Positions 38,684 to 45,743 of a stretch of DNA of 64,000 bases are shown in pieces. Under the pieces are notes generated by a model. That model did not search any database. It saw nothing but the letters and a program-made list of their open reading frames with translations, and was not told the DNA's origin. The stretch spans positions 124,001-188,000 of the forward strand of contig NZ_BAAAUN010000001.1 in NCBI RefSeq assembly GCF_039533965.1, read 5' to 3'. Each line of letters starts with the position of its first letter. The first letter of the stretch is position 1. A program made the position numbers and the translations under genes. The DNA comes from Microbacterium luteolum. Its GTDB lineage: Bacteria > Actinomycetota > Actinomycetes > Actinomycetales > Microbacteriaceae.

Positions 38684-40291
38684 ATGCCCGCACATCCCGC
38701 GCGCCGTGTTCTGCCCTTCGCCGCACTCGCTGCCGCCACCGCACTCGTGCTGACCGCCTGCGCCGGGCCCTCCGGCGAGAGCGACAGCGAGCTCGTCTGG
38801 TCGATCGAGGGAGCGAATCTGTCGGCCGGGCACATGGACCCGCAGGTGAGTCAGCTCGACGTCTCCGGCATGGTGCAGCGCGCGGTGCTCGACTCCCTGG
38901 TCTTCCAGGAGGAGGACGGCTCGTTCACGCCGTGGCTGGCGAAGGAGTGGGAGGTGTCGGACGACAGCACCGAGTACACCTTCACGCTGCGTGACGACGT
39001 GACGTTCACCGACGGCGAGGCTTTCGACGCCGCCGCGGTGAAGGCGAACTTCGACCGCATCGTCGACCCGGAGACCGCGTCGGCTCAGGCCGCCAGCATG
39101 CTCGGCGCAGACTTCTACGCCGGCACCGAGGTCATCGACGACCACACGGTGAAGGTCACCTTCACCCAGCCGTACGCGCCGTTCCTCCAGGCGGCGAGCA
39201 CGCCGCAGCTGGGCTTCTACTCGCCGGCCGTGCTGGCGGAGTCGGCTGATCAGCTCAAGGCGGGCGGTCCCGGCATCACGGTGGGCACCGGTCCCTTCGA
39301 GCTGACCGAGTACACGCCCGACCAGGAGATCGTCTATACGCGCAACGACGACTACGCCTGGGGCCCGCACGACGAGAAGGCTCCGAAGGTCGAGACGCTC
39401 CGCGTCGAGATCCAGCCCGAGGCCTCGGTCCGCGCCGGCGTCGTGGAGAGCGGCGAAGCCGACCTCGCCAGCAACATCCCGCCGAACCTCGCGAAGGATC
39501 TCGGTGACAGCCTCACGGTCGACTCGGTCGAGTACCCCGGTCTGCCGTACTCGCTGTACCTCAACGAGAAGTACGGCGTCTTCGCCGACGAGAAGGTGCG
39601 CCAGGCGTTCGCCCGCGGCATCGACATCGACCCGGCCGTGAAGGAGATCTTCTTCGGCCAGTTCCCGCGCGCCTGGAGCGTGCTGGGATCGACGACCCCC
39701 GGGTACGACGCCGCGCTCGAAGGAACGTGGGAGTTCGACCAGGACGCCGCCAACGCGCTTCTGGACGAAGCCGGATGGACCGAGCGCAACGCCGACGGCA
39801 TCCGTACCAAGGGCGGTCAGCCGCTCTCCGTGCGCTGGATCGCCTGGACGCCCGTGCCCGACGACCGTGCCGCTCTCGCGAACGCGATCCAGTCCGACCT
39901 CAAGGAGATCGGCTTCGACGTCGTCCGCGAGGTGCTGGAGCCGGGTGCCTACAACGAGCAGTACGGCCCGAAGACGTTCGACCTCACCGACTGGGGGTTC
40001 TCCGGCGTCGATCCCGACTTCCTGCGCAGCCACCTGCACACGGACGGCTTCCAGAACGCGTCGCAGGTGTCCGACCCCGCGGTCGATGCGCTGCTCGAGC
40101 AGGCCGTCGCGTCCAGCGACCAGGACGAGCGCAACACGCTCTACACGCAGCTGCAGGAGTGGAACGCCGAGCACACGGCGATCGTGCCCCTGTACAGCCC
40201 GTCCGCGATCACCGCGGTGGGCGAGCGCGTTAAGGGACTCGACTACGACCTGTACGGCCGGCCGCTGTTCTACGATGTGAGCGTCGGCTGA
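38684..40291 (+). CDS. ABC-transporter substrate-binding lipoprotein, family 5 (peptide/nickel)
   Basis: A 535-residue lipoprotein: signal peptide MPAHPARRVLPFAALAAATALVLTAC with the lipobox LTAC (Cys26 is lipidated). The mature protein has the family-5 signature YTFTLRDDVTFTDGEAFDAAAVKANFDRI and a C-terminal YGRPLFYDVS. It captures its ligand outside the membrane and delivers it to the two permeases that follow. Ligand unknown: peptides are the commonest for this family, nickel or opine-like compounds are possible. Confidence 0.93.
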   Translation: MPAHPARRVLPFAALAAATALVLTACAGPSGESDSELVWSIEGANLSAGHMDPQVSQLDVSGMVQRAVLDSLVFQEEDGSFTPWLAKEWEVSDDSTEYTFTLRDDVTFTDGEAFDAAAVKANFDRIVDPETASAQAASMLGADFYAGTEVIDDHTVKVTFTQPYAPFLQAASTPQLGFYSPAVLAESADQLKAGGPGITVGTGPFELTEYTPDQEIVYTRNDDYAWGPHDEKAPKVETLRVEIQPEASVRAGVVESGEADLASNIPPNLAKDLGDSLTVDSVEYPGLPYSLYLNEKYGVFADEKVRQAFARGIDIDPAVKEIFFGQFPRAWSVLGSTTPGYDAALEGTWEFDQDAANALLDEAGWTERNADGIRTKGGQPLSVRWIAWTPVPDDRAALANAIQSDLKEIGFDVVREVLEPGAYNEQYGPKTFDLTDWGFSGVDPDFLRSHLHTDGFQNASQVSDPAVDALLEQAVASSDQDERNTLYTQLQEWNAEHTAIVPLYSPSAITAVGERVKGLDYDLYGRPLFYDVSVG

Positions 40292-40364
40292 TCTCCATCG
40301 GTCGTTGATCGACACTTCGACTCGCATTCGCTCGCTCAGTGCGGGTCTGCGCCGGAGGAGAGGG

Positions 40365-41309
40365 ATGAAGGCTGCGCTGCTCCGTGTCCTCGGCCTCGCG
40401 GCATCCGTCGTCATCGTCCTGTGGGGCGCCGCGACGGTCGCCTTCCTCGCCTTCCGGGTGATCCCCGGCGATCCCGTGTCGGTGATGCTCGGACCCCAGG
40501 CTCAGGTGAGTGAAGCGGTCAAGGACGGCATCCGCAGCGACCTCGGGCTCGACCGGCCACCGATCGAGCAGTACCTGGCGTACATCGGGCAGCTGGCACG
40601 AGGAGACCTCGGCGAGTCCTATCAGCTGCGGATGCCGGTGAGCGAGGTGATCGGCCGGCAGCTCGGGGCGACGCTGCAGCTCTCGGTGCTCGCGCTTCTG
40701 ATCGCCGTCGTGCTCGCGCTCGCCGTGGCGCTGTTCGTCCGCGGGCAGGCGGGTCGTGCCGTCGCGGCGGGGATCGAGCTGGTGGTGCTGTCGTCGCCGG
40801 TGTTCTGGATCGGGCTCATCCTGCTCAGCGTCTTCGCGTTCGGACTCGGCTGGTTCCCGGTGTCGGGGGCGCGGAACCCGGCCACGATCGTGCTGCCGGC
40901 GATCACGCTGGCGCTGCCGGTCGCGGCGCTCCTCAGCCAGGTGCTCCGCGACGGGCTGGTGCAGGCGGAGCGGATGCCGTTCGCCGAGACGGTCCGCGCG
41001 CGCGGTGCCGGGCCCACCTGGTTCACGATGCGCCACGGCCTGCGGCACGGCGCCGCCAATGCCGTCACGCTCGCCGCCTACCTGACCGGCTCGGTGCTGG
41101 GCGGGGCAGTGCTCGTGGAGACGGTGTTCGCTCGTCCCGGTCTCGGACGCGTCACCCTCGCCGCCATCAGCGACCGCGACCTCCCCGTCATCACCGGGAT
41201 CATCCTGCTGAGTGCGGTCGTCTTCGTGGCGGTCAACCTCGTGGTCGAGCTCCTGCATCCGCTGATCGATCCGCGCGTAAGGGCCTCGCGCGCCGGCGGT
41301 GCCCGATGA
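40365..41309 (+). CDS. ABC-transporter permease (DppB/OppB type)
   Basis: A 314-residue membrane protein. ATG 40365 (MKAALLRVLGLAASVV) is taken because GGAGGAGAGGG precedes it; a longer in-frame ATG at 40305 lacks such a site. About six membrane segments and the binding-protein-dependent permease loop (AETVRARGAGPTWFTMRHGLRHGAAN, with the E-A/G-x(3)-G-x-x motif) are visible. The N-terminal LAFRVIPGDPVSVMLG is characteristic of the DppB class. Overlaps the next permease by four bases. Confidence 0.93.
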   Translation: MKAALLRVLGLAASVVIVLWGAATVAFLAFRVIPGDPVSVMLGPQAQVSEAVKDGIRSDLGLDRPPIEQYLAYIGQLARGDLGESYQLRMPVSEVIGRQLGATLQLSVLALLIAVVLALAVALFVRGQAGRAVAAGIELVVLSSPVFWIGLILLSVFAFGLGWFPVSGARNPATIVLPAITLALPVAALLSQVLRDGLVQAERMPFAETVRARGAGPTWFTMRHGLRHGAANAVTLAAYLTGSVLGGAVLVETVFARPGLGRVTLAAISDRDLPVITGIILLSAVVFVAVNLVVELLHPLIDPRVRASRAGGAR

Positions 41310-42118
41310 GGCGCGCTCAGCGATGCCTGCTCGGGGTCGCGATCGCGGTCCTTCTCGCGATCGCGTTCGCCGCGCTCTGGCCCGGTGTCCTCGCCACCCA
41401 CGACCCGCTGCAGACCGACGTGCAGTCTGCGCTCCTGCCGCCCGGCGCCGAGCACCTCTTCGGCACCGATCAGAGCGGGCGCGACGTGTACTCGCGGGTC
41501 ATCCACGGCGCGGGCCGCTCGCTGGGCATCGGGCTGCTCGCCACCGGTATCGCGCTCGTCGGCGGTCTCCTCCTCGGAGCGCTCGCCGGCGTCGCCCCGC
41601 GCGGCATCGATGCGGCGATGATGCGGATCAACGACGTCCTGATGGCGTTCCCCGAGTTTCTGGTGGCACTCGTCGTCGTCGCGGTCCTCGGACCGGGACC
41701 CGTGAACATCGCGATCGCCGTGACGCTCGCCGCCGGCCCGGTCTACATCCGTCTCGCCCGCGTGCAGACGCGCACGCTGCGCGTCGCGGAGCATGTCGAG
41801 GCGGCGCGGATCCTCGGGGTGGCTCCGGTCCGGGCGTTCGTGCGGCACGTCGCGCCCGGAGTGCTCGGTTCGCTGAGCGTGCTCGCGACGATCGGCATCG
41901 GGTCGAGCATCCTCGCCGCGGCGGGCCTGAGCTTCCTCGGCCTCGGTCCCTCCGAGCCGACGCCCGAATGGGGCCTGATGCTCGCGGGTGGTCGCAATGT
42001 GCTCGGCCAGGCGTGGTGGATCTCGGTCTTCCCCGGCATCGCGATCACGCTCACGGTCGTCTCGGCGACCGTCGTCGGCAGGATCCTGCGGGCACGGGGG
42101 GAGGGCAGGACGTCATGA
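41306..42118 (+). CDS. ABC-transporter permease (DppC/OppC type)
   Basis: A 270-residue membrane protein. The conserved DppC N-terminal motif HLFGTDQSGRDVYSRVIHG, six segments, and the coupling loop EAARILGVAPVRAFVRHVAPGVL are visible, and the C-terminal ALSFLGLG-like AAGLSFLGLGPSEPTPEWG is characteristic. It pairs with the preceding permease to form the channel. Overlaps the ATPase gene by four bases. Confidence 0.93.
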   Translation: MRRAQRCLLGVAIAVLLAIAFAALWPGVLATHDPLQTDVQSALLPPGAEHLFGTDQSGRDVYSRVIHGAGRSLGIGLLATGIALVGGLLLGALAGVAPRGIDAAMMRINDVLMAFPEFLVALVVVAVLGPGPVNIAIAVTLAAGPVYIRLARVQTRTLRVAEHVEAARILGVAPVRAFVRHVAPGVLGSLSVLATIGIGSSILAAAGLSFLGLGPSEPTPEWGLMLAGGRNVLGQAWWISVFPGIAITLTVVSATVVGRILRARGEGRTS

Positions 42119-43623
42119 GCGCCGCGCTCGAACTGGAAGGACTGCGCATCGCGTTCGACGGAACGGCGGTCGTGGACGGCGTCTCGCTGACGGTTGCGCC
42201 GGGCGAGTGCGTCGCGATCGTGGGAGAGTCCGGCGCCGGGAAGTCGCTCACCGCACGCGCGCTCCTCGGGCTGACGCCGGGTGATGCGGAGGTCACCGTC
42301 GGCACGCTCGTGATCGACGGGACGGATGCCGCGGCGTTCGGCGAGCGCGAGTGGCGGCGGCTGCGCGGTGCGCGCATTGGCCTCGTCTCGCAGGACGCTC
42401 TCGTCTCGCTCGACCCGCTGCGCCGGATCGGCGCCGAGATCGCCGAGCCGCTGCGCCTGCACGGCATCGTCCACGGTCGTGCTGCGCTCGCTGCACGGGT
42501 GCGAGAGCTGCTGACGCGGGTGTGGATGCCGGACGGCGAGCGGCGTGCGCGCCAGTACCCGCATGAGTTGTCGGGCGGACTGCGGCAGCGCGCGCTGATC
42601 GCCTCGGCCATCGCCGCGGATCCGGCTGTCCTCGTGGCGGACGAGCCCACCACGGCGCTCGACGCCACGGTGCAGGCGCGGATCCTCGGGCTGCTGCGCG
42701 AGATCGCCGACACCGGTACAGCGGTGCTTTTCATCAGCCACGACTTCGCGGCGGTCCGGCGGCTCGCCGACCGGGTGCTGGTGATGCGTCACGGCGAGGT
42801 CGTCGAGAGCGGACCGGTGGCAGAGGTCTTGGAGCGCCCGCAGCACGAGTACACGCGGCAGCTCATCGCGGCGACGATGCACGAGCCGCGCGTCTCCTCT
42901 GCGGTCGCGTCCTCGCCGGTCCTGACGGTCGTCGAGGCGTCGAAGAGCTTCGGCGATGTTCCTGCGGTGGTCGACGCCTCGTTCTCGGTCGCCGAAGGGC
43001 GAACTCTGGGGATCGTCGGGGAGTCGGGTTCCGGCAAGACGACTCTGGCGCGGATGATCGTCGGCGTCGAGCAGCCTGACGCGGGCGCTCTGCGCTGGAT
43101 CGGCGACAGGAGGGTGCAGCTGGTGCACCAGAATCCTCTCGGGGCGTTCGATCCGCGGTGGACGGTCGGTCGATCACTGCGGGAGGCGCTGGAGGCGGGC
43201 GGGGTGCCACGTGCTCAGCGAGCGGCGCGGGTCGCCGCCCTCCTCGCGGAGGTCGATCTCGATCCCGCGCTCGCCGGCCGACGTCCGGCTGCTCTGTCCG
43301 GCGGACAGCGTCAGCGGGCGGCGATCGCCCGCGCGCTCGCCGCCGATCCCGAGGTGCTCGTCCTGGACGAACCGGTCTCCGCGCTCGACCCCTCGGTGCG
43401 CGAGCGCATCCTGCGTCTGCTGGCGCGGTTGCAGCAGGAGCGGGGGCTCACGATGATCCTCGTCTCGCATGACCTCGACGTGGTCGGTGCGGTCGCCGAC
43501 GAGATCCTCGTGATGCAGGAGGGGCGCATCGTCGAACAGGGAGCGACCGGGGTGGTGTTCGCCGCGCCGCAGCATCCGTTCACGAGGGAGTTGCTCGACG
43601 CGAGCGGCGCCGTCAGTCCTTGA
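42115..43623 (+). CDS. Fused dual ATPase of the ABC importer (DppDF type)
   Basis: A 502-residue protein containing two nucleotide-binding domains in one chain. Domain 1: Walker A GESGAGKS, signature ELSGGLRQRALIASAIA, Walker [13 protein letters not shown]. Domain 2: Walker A GESGSGKT, signature ALSGGQRQRAAIARAL, Walker [13 protein letters not shown]. The linker begins around residue 255 (VSSAVASSPVLTV). It powers the importer encoded by the three upstream genes. The stop overlaps the convergent pentapeptide-like gene by 11 bp. Confidence 0.94.
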   Translation: MSAALELEGLRIAFDGTAVVDGVSLTVAPGECVAIVGESGAGKSLTARALLGLTPGDAEVTVGTLVIDGTDAAAFGEREWRRLRGARIGLVSQDALVSLDPLRRIGAEIAEPLRLHGIVHGRAALAARVRELLTRVWMPDGERRARQYPHELSGGLRQRALIASAIAADPAVLVADEPTTALDATVQARILGLLREIADTGTAVLFISHDFAAVRRLADRVLVMRHGEVVESGPVAEVLERPQHEYTRQLIAATMHEPRVSSAVASSPVLTVVEASKSFGDVPAVVDASFSVAEGRTLGIVGESGSGKTTLARMIVGVEQPDAGALRWIGDRRVQLVHQNPLGAFDPRWTVGRSLREALEAGGVPRAQRAARVAALLAEVDLDPALAGRRPAALSGGQRQRAAIARALAADPEVLVLDEPVSALDPSVRERILRLLARLQQERGLTMILVSHDLDVVGAVADEILVMQEGRIVEQGATGVVFAAPQHPFTRELLDASGAVSP

Positions 43624-44263
43624 TCTGGATGCCCAGGCCGACGGCGATCACGGGAGCGAGCTGCTGCACCTGGAACCCGGTGAGGGTAGTCCCGCGCAGG
43701 CTGTTGGCGTCGAGGTAGGACGCGGCATCGAGACCACGCAGGTCGACGTCTTTCGCCCGCATGCCACGAGGATCGATCTCATCGGTCGAGGTCACGGCGA
43801 AGCGCACGCGGGTGAGCTCGGCCTGCGGGATGTCGATGGTGCGGATGCGGCAGTCGGAGATCTCGACGTCGGTGGCGCGTGCGGCGCCGAGATTGAGGTA
43901 GTCGATGCGCAGGTCGCGCAGCTCGAGCTCGTCGATGCGTGCGCCGCTGAGGTCGAGTGTCCCGATCCGGCCTCCGCTGATCCGCAGCCGACGGATTCCC
44001 GCATCGCGCAGCTTCAGCGATGCGATGCGGACGCCGTCCATCGCGACGTCGAGGATCGTGGCGCCGGTCAGGTCGACATCGTCGGCGTCAGCACGCACCG
44101 TGCACTGCTCGAGTGAGGCGTAGGCCAGATCGGCGCTCGCGGTGAGGTCGAGGCTTGCGGCCAGGAGGTCAGCGCTGCGACGAGGCTCCGCCGGGTCGAG
44201 ACGGTCGGGCAGATCAGGGGGAGAGACGCGAGGGGCGACAGGGGATTCGGTCGTGCGGGCCAT
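43613..44263 (-). CDS. Pentapeptide-repeat-like protein
   Basis: A 216-residue protein (MARTTESPVAPRVSPP...). From about residue 50 it is a run of five-residue repeats of the A(D/N)Lxx type, loosely kept: TGATILDVAMDGVRIASLKLRDAGIRRLRISGG, then LDLSGARIDELELRDLRIDYLNLGAARATDVEISDC, then DVDLRGLDAASYLDANSLRG. Such repeats fold into a right-handed square beta-helix. Some pentapeptide proteins mimic DNA and protect gyrase from quinolones; that role is not demonstrated here. No signal or membrane segment. Confidence 0.78.
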   Translation of the reverse strand: MARTTESPVAPRVSPPDLPDRLDPAEPRRSADLLAASLDLTASADLAYASLEQCTVRADADDVDLTGATILDVAMDGVRIASLKLRDAGIRRLRISGGRIGTLDLSGARIDELELRDLRIDYLNLGAARATDVEISDCRIRTIDIPQAELTRVRFAVTSTDEIDPRGMRAKDVDLRGLDAASYLDANSLRGTTLTGFQVQQLAPVIAVGLGIQIKD

Positions 44264-44522
44264 GGTTCGAGGGTAGGCGGTGGGGCCGACAGCCGCGTTC
44301 GGCCGGGGCCGCCCGTGCAGTTGCCGAGGACGTGTGCAATCGGCAAGGACGTTTCGCGGCAGGGAGACCTTGCGACACGCGCATCTCCTGCTGTGGCGAA
44401 CGCGAGGACCGCCGAGTGAACGCCGGCCCGAAGGGGGTGTGTGACCTCCCCTGCGCGAAGAGACGACGCGCCGACTTCTCCACACCCGGTGGTGATCCGC
44501 GGGCCGAGCGACAGGATGCCGG
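44264..44522. other. Gene-free stretch with an inverted repeat
   Basis: No gene is seen. TTGCCGA (44321-44327) and TCGGCAA (44340-44346) form a 7-bp inverted repeat in which TGCA-GTTGCC-GAGGACGT is loosely repeated, and each arm is followed by an AGGACG or GGACG. It could be an operator for the pentapeptide-like gene, which starts 58 bp away on the minus strand. Confidence 0.35.
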
Positions 44523-45386
44523 ATGCCGGAGAGCCAGGCTGTCCGGATGACGCGCCTCGACGACCTGTTGACCTTCCTCGCGGCGCGGGGCGGGATCGCC
44601 TCCTTCACGGTCGTCGTGGAACAGGGGTTCGCGCGTCGCACGGTGGAGTCGGGCGTCGCCGGTGGTGTCATCACGCGGCCACGCCGCGGATGGATCGCGT
44701 CGAAGGATGCCGACAGGCAGCTGGTGGCCGCCGCACGGTTCGGGGTGGTGCTGACCTGCCGCACCCAGGCGAGCCGCCTCGGATTGTGGCTGCACGATCA
44801 CCGTGGTCGGCCGCATTTCGCGGTTCCGCCTCACAGCGCCCGGAAGCTGCCCGTGGATGCGAAGCTCCACTGGGGACGGCCTCCTCTGCCGCGGCATCCG
44901 GACGCACTCGCCGATCCGGTGGAGAACGTCCTGGCGCACATCGCGGTGTGCGAGCCGTTCGAGCAGGCGCTCGCGACCTGGGAGTCGGCGCTCCACAGCG
45001 GGTTGGTGACGGTGGAGTCGCTGCGCGGTCTCACGTGGAAACCCGTCGCGCGGCGGATTCTGCTCCGGGCGACGCCTTTCGCGGATGCCGGGCTCGAGAC
45101 CTACGTGCGCGAACGGCTCCGCTGGCTGAAGCTCCCCATCCGGGTGCAGATCTGGATCGCCGGCCACCGCGTCGACACGCTCATCGGAGATCGTCTCATC
45201 CTGCAGATCGACGGAGCACACCACACGGGATCCCAGCGGTCCGAGGACATCCGGCACGATGCGGAGCTGATGCTGATGGGGTACCGGGTCATTCGAGTCT
45301 CCTACCCCCAGGTCATGTTCGACTGGGCCTCGGTGCAGGATCTGATCATGCGCGCGGTCGCTCAGGGCCACCATCTCGCGCGATGA
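44523..45386 (+). CDS. DUF559-type endonuclease-domain protein with N-terminal winged helix
   Basis: A 287-residue protein of a layout abundant in Microbacteriaceae: an N-terminal AbiEi-antitoxin-like winged helix (LLTFLAARGGIASFTVVVEQGFARRTVESGVAGGVITRPRRGWI) and a C-terminal DUF559 domain related to very-short-patch-repair nucleases (VDTLIGDRLILQIDGAHHTGSQRSEDIRHDAELMLMGYRVIRVSY). The QIDG and HDAELMLMGYRVIR positions match the PD-(D/E)xK-like core. An in-frame ATG at 44547 (MTRLDDLLTFL) may be the true start. No toxin partner is adjacent, so a toxin-antitoxin role is not supported; function is unknown. Confidence 0.8.
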   Translation: MPESQAVRMTRLDDLLTFLAARGGIASFTVVVEQGFARRTVESGVAGGVITRPRRGWIASKDADRQLVAAARFGVVLTCRTQASRLGLWLHDHRGRPHFAVPPHSARKLPVDAKLHWGRPPLPRHPDALADPVENVLAHIAVCEPFEQALATWESALHSGLVTVESLRGLTWKPVARRILLRATPFADAGLETYVRERLRWLKLPIRVQIWIAGHRVDTLIGDRLILQIDGAHHTGSQRSEDIRHDAELMLMGYRVIRVSYPQVMFDWASVQDLIMRAVAQGHHLAR

Positions 45387-45516
45387 GGCGCGCACCTCGC
45401 GAGGTCATGTGCACTTCCCAGGGCGGCATTCGCCGCATTCGTCCTTCTGAAGCGCACATCTCCGCGCGGGGCGCTCGCGCGGCGCAGGACTCCGCGTCCG
45501 CGCGTACAATGGACGC
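45387..45516. promoter_or_regulatory. Promoter of the ileS operon
   Basis: A gene-free 130-bp stretch. TACAAT at 45505-45510 is a near-consensus -10; transcription should begin near 45517, the first base of the T-box leader. No convincing -35 at the expected distance. Confidence 0.55.
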
Positions 45517-45743
45517 ACGAGCATCGATCCGGCATCACCGGGGAGCTCTCGGAAGAACAGCCCGACCTCGCGAGAGGACGGGCCCAGTAGAACCGAGCGG
45601 GGCAGGCCCGTCACAGCCGCAGTGAGAGTGGTTTCTGGGTCCCTGAGCTCGTCGAAGGGTCGCAGAGGCACGCGAGGTGGTACCGCGGTCCGTGAGGATC
45701 GTCCTCGCAGGAGCATCCGCCACGACGATCACTGCGAGACACG
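45517..45743 (+). ncRNA. T-box riboswitch of ileS (ultrashort stem I, translational class)
   Basis: Stem I is very short: GAGC (45519) / GCTC (45545) outer stem and CCGG/CCGG inner stem closing a CATCA loop, so the isoleucine specifier ATC is at 45534-45536 in a terminal loop, as in ultrashort-stem-I T-boxes. A GNRA-capped hairpin (45560-45583, GCCCGACCTC-GCGA-GAGGACGGGC arms) follows. The T-box core AGGTGGTACCGCGG is at 45675-45688, with TGGT pairing the tRNA 3' end. GCGAGG (45672-45677) can pair CCTCGC (45703-45708); the rival TCCT-CGC-AGGA hairpin (45702-45712) hides an AGGAG. Uncharged tRNA-Ile would thus expose it. A dispersed repeat is inserted at 45638-45661. Confidence 0.88.
45638..45661. 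repeat. Dispersed GC-rich repeat, copy 2, inside the T-box leader
   Basis: Core CCCTGAGCTCGTCGAAGGG; 20 of 24 bases match copy 1 at 35767-35790. It forms the hairpin expected in the stem III position between the linker GAGAGTGG and the T-box core. Confidence 0.7.

Noticed and set aside
36184..38994. A 936-residue plus-strand frame antisense to valS
   Set aside because: Same artefact; valS has HIGH and KMSKS motifs and a good ribosome-binding site, while the antisense frame has none.
44523..45386. Antitoxin of a type IV toxin-antitoxin pair
   Set aside because: Although an AbiEi-like winged helix is present, no AbiEii-type toxin gene adjoins it.
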